Assembly: GCA_017961965.1 (NCBI GenBank)
Contig: JAGCWG010000444.1
Span: 1-5,298 of the forward strand
Length of the DNA: 5,298 nucleotides
Source of the DNA: Bacteroidaceae bacterium
GTDB taxonomy: Bacteria; Bacteroidota; Bacteroidia; Bacteroidales; Bacteroidaceae
Direction of reading: 5' to 3'
The notes under the pieces are model-generated. The model was not told the DNA's origin. It was given only the letters and a program-made list of their open reading frames with translations, and searched no databases. Shown here one piece after another: positions 1 through 5,188 of this stretch (positions are counted from its first letter, which is position 1; each line of letters opens with the position of its first letter). The position numbers were made by a program, and so were the translations under genes.

Positions 1-123
1 GCCTACTCAACGGGTCTTATCGAGCAGAAGGATATGGCAAAGGCTGGTTTCCTATCAGGATTCGTTAGCCTCGTGATTGGATATATAGCACTTATCATTT
101 TGTGCAAGTACGGAGTGCTTTAA
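1..123 (+). CDS. C-terminal end of a DASS/SLC13-like membrane transporter (5' truncated)
   Basis: The first 40 codons of the window read open in frame 1 and stop at TAA (121-123). The visible tail contains TGLIEQKDMAKAGF, followed by a hydrophobic helix of about 20 residues (LSGFVSLVIGYIALIIL) and a short end, CKYGVL. A G-x-(I/V)-x-x-K/Q-D-M-x-K-A-G segment leading into the last transmembrane helix is the usual end of DASS/SLC13 sodium-coupled anion symporters (citrate, dicarboxylate, sulfate), where it follows the second substrate-binding hairpin. Only the tail is present, so the substrate cannot be assigned, and another multi-pass permease family remains possible. The stop codon lies inside the sequence TTAAGTGAAAAG, which also forms the end of rdgB at the other side of the window. 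A strong hairpin terminator follows about 150 bases downstream. Confidence 0.6.
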   Translation, partial: AYSTGLIEQKDMAKAGFLSGFVSLVIGYIALIILCKYGVL

Positions 124-192
124 GTGAAAAGCTAATAGTGAAAAGTGAACCTTTAGCTCGACGGAGTCAAAAATATATTTTACTCTGTTCGC
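119..192 (-). repeat. Degraded reverse-oriented relative of the 2881-3078 hairpin repeat
   Basis: On the plus strand this stretch carries TTAAGTGAAAAG (119-130), a second AGTGAAAAGTGAA (137-149), and TATTTTACTCTGTTCGC (176-192). The reverse complement of the same three blocks, in the same order, is found at 3056-3096 next to the intact hairpin repeat. The hairpin part itself (aacacagagg...) is missing here. It therefore looks like the tail of a repeat copy whose hairpin was lost or replaced. It was found by eye. Confidence 0.55.
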
Positions 193-254
193 GAAGAATT
201 TTAAGAACGAAAATTAAAAAAATTAAAGAAAATTTCTTCTTAAATATTTCTCGC
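191..254. repeat. Imperfect AT-rich inverted repeat
   Basis: The left arm GCGAAGAATTTTAAGAA (191-207) and the right arm TTCTTAAATATTTCTCGC (237-254) are complementary apart from small bulges, around an A/T-rich centre. It sits between the transporter tail and the perfect terminator at 274-315 and may help transcript termination or be the remnant of another intergenic repeat. No gene is visible in 124-332. Confidence 0.4.
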
Positions 255-273
255 AAAGAAACTCTAATTGAAA

Positions 274-315
274 ACAATAAAGCGGATTATCGAAGTCGAT
301 AATCCGCTTTATTGT
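274..315. terminator. Bidirectional terminator between converging genes
   Basis: The arms 274-293 and 296-315 are perfect 20-bp complements around a two-base centre (realistically a stem of about 18 bp with a 6-nt loop), with the core AAAGCGGATTATCG. The stem starts with A/T pairs, so on either strand the transcript ends in a run rich in U (CUUUAUUGU). It lies between the plus-strand transporter (stop at 123) and the minus-strand secreted-protein gene (stop at 333-335), exactly where a shared terminator for convergent genes is expected. Confidence 0.85.
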
Positions 316-332
316 ATTTGCTCTTTTATGAA

Positions 333-1103
333 TTATTTACTACTAATGAAAGTTTTAACCTTTTCTGTAAGTTTATACTCCCAATTAAAGACATCAGCTC
401 TTAATTTCAAACTAATATCATAAAGCAACTGTACATTTGGATCTTTACTTATTAAAAGATAAAATTCCAATTCTTCCAGTGATATCTGCTTGTAATAACA
501 ATTGCACATTATGGTGAAAAAGTTTCTTTCGGCAAAATCAATTAAATGCTTTTTCTTTCTTTTTGAATAATATGTATATTCCAATTGCTTTAATGCAGCA
601 TCTAATGCAACATCACATTTACGAATTTTGTATAATTCACGAAACGTGTCTTGGTATTGCTCAGGGCAATCTGGTAGAATTTCGCAATCGTATTTTCTTG
701 CCTCAAAAGCCTCATTTCTTAATTTCTCATATTCATCTCCAAATGATTCTGCTGCATCCAAAGCCCTCTCGACGACTGAAGCAAAATATGGATCCAAATA
801 CATTGCGCAAACGCTATCAAGAACGGCTTCGCTCACATCATGATAATATGGTAAGGTGACATCCACATAGTCATCCAAGTAACGAGTTTCGATGTATTCT
901 TTTTCTCTTTTCTCCAACTCTTTCTTCTTCATGTCCCTGAATAAAACGGGCACCATCTCGGAAAGATAAGCTCTGGTATGCAATTCTGTTGCATCCATTT
1001 TGTTCAGGATAACATAAGTACGTAATTTTTCTCTTGTTACATTCTGTGCTGTTATGCACAACGAAAGAAGAAAAAAAGTGAAAAATAAATAAGAATGTTT
1101 CAT
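333..1103 (-). CDS. Secreted protein of unknown function with two DUF2059-like segments
   Basis: This 256-residue protein begins MKHSYLFFTFFLLSLCITAQ, a signal peptide with a hydrophobic core at residues 5-17 and a likely signal peptidase I cut at TA|Q. The Cys at 16 is preceded by SL, which does not fit a lipobox, so a periplasmic location is more likely than a lipoprotein. The mature part is mostly helical and highly charged. Residues 85-105 and 202-222 resemble each other (YY..(V/I)S...L........DP) and both resemble the helix pattern of DUF2059-type periplasmic domains (Tyr/Phe, T/S-x-E-E-L, then an SP/DP step), so the protein may be an internal duplication. It follows the nucleoside kinase by 64 bases on the same strand. 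No TAnnTTTG box was seen in that gap, so read-through from the kinase is possible. The gene is AT-rich compared with the kinase, suggesting an accessory origin. No function can be assigned. Confidence 0.75.
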   Translation of the reverse strand: MKHSYLFFTFFLLSLCITAQNVTREKLRTYVILNKMDATELHTRAYLSEMVPVLFRDMKKKELEKREKEYIETRYLDDYVDVTLPYYHDVSEAVLDSVCAMYLDPYFASVVERALDAAESFGDEYEKLRNEAFEARKYDCEILPDCPEQYQDTFRELYKIRKCDVALDAALKQLEYTYYSKRKKKHLIDFAERNFFTIMCNCYYKQISLEELEFYLLISKDPNVQLLYDISLKLRADVFNWEYKLTEKVKTFISSK

Positions 1104-1126
1104 GATTATAATTTTATTGCATTAGT

Positions 1127-1164
1127 CACCCTCCCCATAGAGGGGGAGGGCTGGGGAGAGGGTC
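1127..1164. repeat. G/C-rich intergenic hairpin after the kinase gene
   Basis: The arm CCCTCCCC (1129-1136) pairs with GGGGAGGG (1143-1150) around a 6-nt loop. The next G-rich block (1153-1163, ggggagagggt) can compete for the same left arm, giving two alternative folds. It stands out sharply in an AT-rich gap and begins four bases after the kinase stop on the minus strand. It could act as an attenuating hairpin between the kinase and the secreted-protein gene. No U-run follows on the minus strand, so it is not a classical terminator. From memory, similar C/G-rich boxes recur between genes of Bacteroidota. Confidence 0.65.
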
Positions 1165-1167
1165 TGC

Positions 1168-2829
1168 TTAATACCTGAACGAGCTACCTCCAGCGAACTC
1201 ACGGATGAGTGATGTTGGTGGTATCTGGTCGAGAGGAACGGCTGTGAAGTACTTGAGGAACTTGCGGAGACGACTTGCCTCTGCATACCCTGTTTCACAT
1301 TCGCTCACCTGTTCGAGGATAGGAAGCACCTGATTACGCATTACTCCAAGCTCGTAGAGGAGGGCACTATTGAATGTTGCATCTGCATTCTCTTGGAACG
1401 GAGTAATCCATTTCTCCTCACCACGTGCTACGCTTGGTCCTCGGTTGATGGTTTCGAGGGCTGAGTAGCCACGGTAACGGTAGTCGCGGATGATGCGACG
1501 AAGGAGACGTATGTCGGATGTTGATACGAAGTTGTGGTCGTCAAGTGCGATGGTAGTCATCGTGGAGACATACACACGATACTTGTCCTTCTCGTCTATG
1601 AGCTTTGACATGATTGGGTTGAGTGCATGGTTACCCTCAAGGATGATGAGGTCGTTGTTATTCAGTTTAAGTTTCTTGCCCTCAAACACTCGTTTACCTG
1701 TCGGGAAGTCGTAGCGAGGAAGCTCAATCTCCTCACCACGGAGGATGGCTGCCATCTGCTGGTTGAAGAGTTCCACATCCACAGCCCCTATACACTCAAA
1801 GTCGTAATTACCGTTCTCGTCAAGAGGAGTATCAACACGGTTGACAAAGTAGTCGTCCGTAGAGATGATATGTGGACGAAGTCCACTTGCCATAAGAAGG
1901 ATGGCAAGACGCTTACTCATGGTTGTCTTACCGCTACTGCTTGGACCTGCCACGAGGACAATCTTCGACTTGCGTTCCACAATCTCGTCAACGATATGTG
2001 AGAGTTTGCGTTCCTGAAGTGCCTCACTCACGTTAATCATCTCGGCAGCATAACCTGCCGAAATGACCTTGTTGAACTCACCCACGGTACGCACGCCGAG
2101 AATCTGTTGCCAGCGTTGCTGCTCACGTACCACGTCGAGCATCTTTGTCTGTGGCACAAGGTCGTTGAGCTTGCCTGGGTTGTTGATGGATGGTATGCGG
2201 AGCAGAAGTCCGTCGTAGAACTTGATGAGGTCGAAGAGATGAATCTTGCCGGTACTGTTGAGGAGGCAGCTGTAGAAGTAATCCACGGTATCCTCAAGGC
2301 GGTAGTAGTAGGCATAGAGCTTTGACTGGCTCTCGAGGAGCTGAGCCTTACTCTCCATACCTTTCTTGCGGAACATATCTATCGCTTCTTCGATAGGGCA
2401 TTGTACCCTGTGGATAGGCATGTCGGCATCAATAATCTCCTGCATCCTGTTCTTGATGGCAAGTGCGTCCTCTGCCGATATCTCGCGGCCAATCTTCAGC
2501 TCACAATAGTAACCCTTGCTGATAGGTGTCTGGATGATGAGTTTGCCATCGGGGAAGAGGTCTTCCACAGCTTTAGCCAGGATGAAGAACAGGGTACGTG
2601 TATAGACACGCATACCTGAACGGCTATATAGGTCGAGGAACTCCACGTCCTTACTGTTGTAGAAACGGTAGTTCAGTCCCTGAACTTTGTTATTGATTCT
2701 TGCACTCACAGGACCATATTCCATCTGTAGTCCTGACTTGGCGTATATATCCTTGAGGCTGTCACCGAGTTCAGCCTCTATTATTTCGTTATTGAGGTTT
2801 TTGCAACGAATTTGTATCTTGTTTGACAT
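1168..2829 (-). CDS. Nucleoside (uridine-type) kinase with N-terminal TGS/ThrRS-like domains
   Basis: This 553-residue cytoplasmic enzyme should phosphorylate a nucleoside, probably uridine or cytidine, in salvage. Residues 1-67 look like a TGS domain. Residues 76-140 follow the threonyl-tRNA synthetase second additional domain (LAKAVEDLFP..., SKGYYCEL), but the HxxxH pair of the editing site aligns with R78 and F82, so no editing activity is expected. The C-terminal half is a phosphoribulokinase/uridine kinase P-loop domain: Walker A GPSSSGKTT (295-303), STDDYF with the acidic pair (323-328), a Walker B-like strand LIILEGNHAL (394-403), and an arginine-rich lid SDIRLLRRIIRDYRYRG (438-454). 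This architecture and length match the 'nucleoside kinase' family found across Firmicutes and Bacteroidota. The ATG at 2829 is preceded by AAGGGAACG, a usable Shine-Dalgarno-like sequence. rdgB lies upstream behind two hairpin repeats. The substrate is inferred from the family, not seen. Confidence 0.9.
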   Translation of the reverse strand: MSNKIQIRCKNLNNEIIEAELGDSLKDIYAKSGLQMEYGPVSARINNKVQGLNYRFYNSKDVEFLDLYSRSGMRVYTRTLFFILAKAVEDLFPDGKLIIQTPISKGYYCELKIGREISAEDALAIKNRMQEIIDADMPIHRVQCPIEEAIDMFRKKGMESKAQLLESQSKLYAYYYRLEDTVDYFYSCLLNSTGKIHLFDLIKFYDGLLLRIPSINNPGKLNDLVPQTKMLDVVREQQRWQQILGVRTVGEFNKVISAGYAAEMINVSEALQERKLSHIVDEIVERKSKIVLVAGPSSSGKTTMSKRLAILLMASGLRPHIISTDDYFVNRVDTPLDENGNYDFECIGAVDVELFNQQMAAILRGEEIELPRYDFPTGKRVFEGKKLKLNNNDLIILEGNHALNPIMSKLIDEKDKYRVYVSTMTTIALDDHNFVSTSDIRLLRRIIRDYRYRGYSALETINRGPSVARGEEKWITPFQENADATFNSALLYELGVMRNQVLPILEQVSECETGYAEASRLRKFLKYFTAVPLDQIPPTSLIREFAGGSSFRY

Positions 2830-2880
2830 CGTTCCCTTCGGAAGTTAAAAATTAGAAATGCAAGTTTGATAATTGTTCTC

Positions 2881-2970
2881 AACACAGAGGACACGGAGCA
2901 CACAGAGTTTTTTCTGAGTTCTCTGCTCTCTGTGTTGAAAGCAGTCAGCGAACAAAGTAAAATATCTTTT
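2881..2970. repeat. Hairpin repeat, copy 1
   Basis: This is the first of two adjacent copies of a roughly 90-95 bp element: left arm aacacagaggacacggag... (2881-2907), a short T-run, right arm ending ctctctgtgtt (2914-2936), then a 34-base tail (2937-2970). The right arm is a few bases shorter than in copy 2. It lies in the gap between rdgB and the nucleoside kinase and contains no gene. From memory, boxes of the type acacagaggacacgg are common between genes in Bacteroidota. Confidence 0.85.
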
Positions 2971-2983
2971 CGCTTTTAGTTGA

Positions 2984-3078
2984 AACACAGAGGACACGGA
3001 GCGCACAGAGTTTTTTTCTCTGAGTCCTCTGTGCTCTCTGTGTTGAAAGCAGTCAGCGAACAGAGTAAAATATCTTTT
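2984..3078. repeat. Hairpin repeat, copy 2
   Basis: This is the second, more complete copy. The left arm (2984-3010) and right arm (3018-3044) match in 21 of 27 positions when one is reverse-complemented, and they enclose a loop of seven T. The tail (3045-3078) differs from that of copy 1 at one of 34 positions, so the tails are better conserved than the arms. The element ends seven bases before the rdgB stop codon. Read on the minus strand, it is the first thing transcribed after rdgB and could fold in that mRNA. Confidence 0.85.
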
Positions 3079-3085
3079 TCACTCT

Positions 3086-3721
3086 TCACTTTTCACTTAA
3101 ATATGCTGCCAACTTTGCTACGGCACGTGCGCGATGGCTGATGCCATTCTTCACATCGTTACCCAGCTCTGCAAAGGTCTTGTCGTAACCTTCTGGTACG
3201 AATATAGGGTCGTAGCCGAAACCGCCATCACCACGCTTATCTGCTACCAGATGACCTTCTACCGTTCCGTCGAAGAAATGCTCCTCGCCATTCATTACAA
3301 GGGCAATGGATGTGCGGAAACAAGCCTTTGGCAGGTTATTGCCATCAAACGCTCCTATGGCGTTAAGGCGACTGAGAAGGCAGTTCATGTTGCGTTCGTC
3401 CTTTGCCTCGCCAAGAGTGTCAGGATTTATTCCGAACTCAGCAGCATACTTGGCTGCAAAGCGTGCTGAGAATACACCTGGGAGATTATCGAGGCACTCT
3501 ACCTGAAGACCTGAGTCGTCGGCAAAGCAATCCATTCCGAAGTGTTCCTTTATATACTGAGCCTTCTGCAGGGCATTACCCCTGAAGGTGTCTGCCGTCT
3601 CAGGAATATCTGCGTCGCATCCGATGTCCTTGAGACTCATTATCTCATACTTATCCCCAAGGATTGAACGTATCTCCTCAAGCTTATGAGCATTATTGCT
3701 CGCAAAAACAAGTTTCGTCAT
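3086..3721 (-). CDS. rdgB: RdgB/HAM1 non-canonical purine NTP pyrophosphatase (XTP/dITP diphosphatase)
   Basis: This 211-residue cytoplasmic enzyme hydrolyses dITP, ITP and XTP to the monophosphates and pyrophosphate, keeping deaminated purines out of DNA and RNA. The family signatures are all present: [10 protein letters not shown] (8-17), [10 protein letters not shown] (45-54), [21 protein letters not shown] (67-87) with D69 at the expected catalytic position, [15 protein letters not shown] (164-178), TFAEL (182-186) and SHRA (195-198). The length is normal. The ATG at 3719-3721 is chosen because it starts the conserved [10 protein letters not shown] strand. The in-frame TTG seven codons upstream overlaps the -7 promoter box at 3740-3747 and cannot be a real start. 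The last codons (SEK and TGA) are written by the repeat-like sequence AGTGAAAAGTGA, which also lies at the transporter end near position 121. The nucleoside kinase follows on the same strand after 256 bases of mainly repeat DNA. Confidence 0.97.
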   Translation of the reverse strand: MTKLVFASNNAHKLEEIRSILGDKYEIMSLKDIGCDADIPETADTFRGNALQKAQYIKEHFGMDCFADDSGLQVECLDNLPGVFSARFAAKYAAEFGINPDTLGEAKDERNMNCLLSRLNAIGAFDGNNLPKACFRTSIALVMNGEEHFFDGTVEGHLVADKRGDGGFGYDPIFVPEGYDKTFAELGNDVKNGISHRARAVAKLAAYLSEK

Positions 3722-3739
3722 TATAGAAAATATTTTCGG

Positions 3740-3747
3740 CAAAGGTA
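3740..3747 (-). promoter_or_regulatory. -7 promoter box of rdgB (TACCTTTG)
   Basis: On the minus strand TACCTTTG is a perfect TAnnTTTG box for the Bacteroidota primary sigma factor. It ends 18 bases before the rdgB ATG, leaving a leader of only about 10-15 bases. No clear -33 TTG is visible at the usual distance. Confidence 0.7.
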
Positions 3748-3871
3748 CGCATTATATTTTTAACGAGTTAATAATGCTCTCACAATTTGTGTCCCACATG
3801 ATTGAGTGAGTATGTCTTTGGCATGAAATATCCTATTTAGCCTATATTCTTCACACATGAAAGCAATATTC

Positions 3872-3915
3872 TTGTCATATTTTTATGTAGGATAATCATA
3901 ATTTCATTATCTTTG
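3872..3915 (+). promoter_or_regulatory. Extended promoter of the CPBP gene, shared with the one at 4789
   Basis: TATCTTTG (3908-3915) is a perfect TAnnTTTG box, placed 67 bases before the CPBP start codon. The whole stretch back to 3872 matches 4789-4832 in 34 of 44 positions without any gap. The conserved upstream part is TTGTCATATTTT followed by ATG and a central ATAATCA. GTCAT-N6-ATGTA (3874-3889) is an imperfect inverted repeat that could be an operator half-site pair. ATG (3885-3887) sits where a -33 TTG would be expected. Confidence 0.7.
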
Positions 3916-3982
3916 TGCGTCAGACTAAAACTGCCATGATTATTGAATATATAAACTTCTGAAGAACAAATAAACAAACTGT

Positions 3983-4600
3983 ATGAAAATAAAAGGAATA
4001 CTTAAGTTGTTGGGAATACACATCCTATTCGGTGCAACAATAATACCAGTCGCAATTTATTTTGTTGTATCCAATTATAGTTATTATGCGGAAGCCATGT
4101 TTGTACACCAGATTATTGTGGTCTTATTCTTATATTGGCTATTCCGTCGTACAAGAGTTTCATTGGAATTTGAAAATACAAACGTGAAGAACGTTTTAAT
4201 CGCCTTGCTGCTTGGGGTTGTTGTGTTTGGAATGAACTATACAAATACGCTTTTCAATGGTTCACATGAGAATGATAATACCTTGCTCGGCTTCTTAAAG
4301 GGTGTCATGTTTGCTCCGATATTGGAAGAACTATATTTCCGTTTATGGATGACAAAGTACATGTTAAGACATGGAATAGGCACGAAGGCTATATGTCTGA
4401 TTTCTTCCGTATTATTTTGGCTTGGACATATACAAGAATCTAACGTATTCGGTTCTCTTGGATTATCAGTTGCAAATTGGCGTATTGATACTTTGTTCGT
4501 AGCTATCCTGTTGTTTGTTCTTTACAAGAAGACCAACGACATTCGCTATTCGATTATTGCTCATTCCTTAGCAAACCTTTTGGTGAATTTATTCATTTAG
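3983..4600 (+). CDS. CPBP-family intramembrane metalloprotease (CAAX protease/Abi-like)
   Basis: This 205-residue integral membrane protein has about seven hydrophobic segments (roughly 7-29, 37-54, 70-87, 101-114, 136-150, 170-181, 191-205). It carries the three CPBP motifs: EExxxR (E115, E116, R120), FxxxH (F145, H149) and HxxxN (H194, N198). These form the glutamate/histidine catalytic site of the Rce1-type fold, so the active site appears intact. Bacterial members are mostly uncharacterised; some confer immunity to, or process, peptide bacteriocins, but no bacteriocin gene is visible here. The ATG at 3983 is preceded by an A-rich leader without a Shine-Dalgarno sequence, as usual in Bacteroidota. 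The gene has its own extended promoter at 3872-3915 and is AT-rich relative to rdgB and the kinase. An 11-bp repeat array begins within ten bases of its stop. The substrate is unknown. Confidence 0.9.
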   Translation: MKIKGILKLLGIHILFGATIIPVAIYFVVSNYSYYAEAMFVHQIIVVLFLYWLFRRTRVSLEFENTNVKNVLIALLLGVVVFGMNYTNTLFNGSHENDNTLLGFLKGVMFAPILEELYFRLWMTKYMLRHGIGTKAICLISSVLFWLGHIQESNVFGSLGLSVANWRIDTLFVAILLFVLYKKTNDIRYSIIAHSLANLLVNLFI

Positions 4601-4604
4601 TACA

Positions 4605-4674
4605 TCCGTATGTAAAGTACGGACGAATTACGGACGAATTACGGACGAATAACGGACTATGAACTTTGGGACAA
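4605..4674 (+). repeat. 11-bp tandem repeat array A
   Basis: Units ACGGACGAATT (4619-4629), ACGGACGAATT (4630-4640), ACGGACGAATA (4641-4651) and ACGGACTATGA (4652-4662) follow each other without a gap and end in ACTTTGGGACAA (4663-4674). A more divergent unit (4608-4618) precedes them. The arms TCCGTA (4605-4610) and TACGGA (4618-4623) can form a hairpin at the head. It begins right after the CPBP stop codon. No terminator with a T-run is seen in 4601-4788. Confidence 0.8.
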
Positions 4675-4788
4675 TACGTATTACTTTACGATATTATATG
4701 ACGAAAAGCATGACCCGACAGCAGATGGGGGCACAAAAACTTAAAACAAATACATTTATCCCGAACAGATTCAAATAAAGTAAGTTTG

Positions 4789-4832
4789 TTGTCATATTTT
4801 AATGACTAATAATCAAAAAATGTTTATCTTTG
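4789..4832 (+). promoter_or_regulatory. Extended promoter of the 54-residue gene
   Basis: TATCTTTG (4825-4832) is a perfect TAnnTTTG box, 30 bases before the ATG at 4863. GTCAT-ATTTTA-ATGAC (4791-4806) is a perfect 5-bp inverted repeat with a 6-nt spacer, centred about 30 bases upstream of the box. It occupies exactly the same distance (34 bases from GTCAT to the box) as the related sequence in front of the CPBP gene. Confidence 0.72.
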
Positions 4833-4862
4833 CCTCGTCAAACAAATCTTAAATGCATAGAT

Positions 4863-5027
4863 ATGACAATTATAGAATTAGAAGTACCAGATGATAAAAT
4901 GGTGCCAAAGGTAGTTCAGGCATGCAAGATGCTTATTGGCGTGTCATCTGTAAAGGTACAGAGAAAGCCAAAGGCAAAATCTCAACACCAGTTAAACGGT
5001 GAGGATGCTTCTGAGTGTCAAAAATAG
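4863..5027 (+). CDS. Small protein of unknown function (54 residues)
   Basis: The predicted protein begins MTIIELEVPDDKMVPKVVQACK, continues with MLIGVSSVKVQRK, and ends in a polar, probably disordered tail rich in K, Q and S. The first 34 residues suggest a beta-alpha-beta unit (strand 2-7, helix 10-24, strand 27-33). Similar short IELEVPD... beginnings occur in small antitoxin-like proteins of Bacteroidota, and GVSSVKV recalls half of a ferredoxin-like fold, but neither is a firm match. The metal-binding CxxC of heavy-metal domains is absent. The start at 4863 is chosen over the upstream in-frame TTG at 4830 because that TTG lies inside the -7 box. The gene is supported as real by a perfect promoter box 30 bases upstream and a strong terminator starting at the base after its stop codon. 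No toxin gene follows, so it is monocistronic as seen here. Confidence 0.7.
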   Translation: MTIIELEVPDDKMVPKVVQACKMLIGVSSVKVQRKPKAKSQHQLNGEDASECQK

Positions 5028-5070
5028 CTGACGCTCCGTCAACAAAAATTTGACGGAGCGTCAGTTTTTT
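5028..5070 (+). terminator. Intrinsic terminator of the 54-residue gene
   Basis: The arms CTGACGCTCCGTCAA (5028-5042) and its perfect complement (5050-5064) form a 15-bp stem with a 7-nt loop, followed by six T (5065-5070). The stem begins immediately after the TAG stop. A partial second copy of the right arm, TTGACGGAGCGT, lies at 5072-5083 and could pair with the same left arm. Confidence 0.93.
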
Positions 5071-5097
5071 ATTGACGGAGCGTGGGGTATTTTTGTG

Positions 5098-5109
5098 TCA
5101 TACGTATGA
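5098..5109. repeat. Perfect 12-bp palindrome around ATACGTAT
   Basis: TCATACGTATGA equals its own reverse complement. The core ATACGTAT recurs at 5122-5129 and at 4674-4681 (there within the palindrome AATACGTATT, 4673-4682). It might be a protein-binding site or part of a decayed repeat. No gene is visible between 5084 and the window end. Confidence 0.45.
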
Positions 5110-5188
5110 ATGATGTCGTTGATACGTATTTGATGATGTACTTTTAGATACTATTCTTGAAATATTGTATGGGAATCACATAGGTTTA

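Noticed and set aside
102..302. 66-codon open frame across the transporter end and terminator
   Set aside because: It overlaps the transporter tail, runs through repeat and terminator sequence, and encodes a low-complexity K/I/R/N-rich peptide unlike a protein.
2401..2619. Open frames on the plus strand opposite the kinase and rdgB genes
   Set aside because: They are antisense shadows of well-conserved enzymes, with no promoter and no recognisable domain.
3722..3742. Longer rdgB beginning at a TTG seven codons upstream ([10 protein letters not shown]...)
   Set aside because: The TTG overlaps the -7 box TACCTTTG, so it would not be in the transcript. The family begins at the [10 protein letters not shown] strand.
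3781..3791. Small palindrome CACAA-T-TTGTG upstream of rdgB and the CPBP gene
   Set aside because: Five-base arms are common by chance in A/T-rich DNA. It is about 35 bases upstream of the rdgB -7 box, but no second copy was seen in the window.
3936..3962. Eight-codon ORF (MIIEYINF) in the leader of the CPBP gene
   Set aside because: It could be an upstream ORF, but it has no Shine-Dalgarno sequence, no rare-codon or repeat-residue pattern of a leader peptide and no attenuator hairpin behind it. It is probably chance.
4608..4662. CRISPR array
   Set aside because: The repeat units are 11 bp and directly joined, with no spacers and no cas genes nearby.
4830..4862. Longer version of the 54-residue protein starting at TTG 4830
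   Set aside because: This TTG is part of the TATCTTTG promoter box, upstream of the expected transcription start. The ATG at 4863 is the first plausible in-frame start.
3983..5027. Bacteriocin/immunity or toxin-antitoxin system formed by the CPBP gene and the small protein
   Set aside because: The small protein has no double-glycine leader, signal peptide or amphipathic cationic bacteriocin pattern. No toxin ORF adjoins it. Only the promoter similarity connects the two genes.
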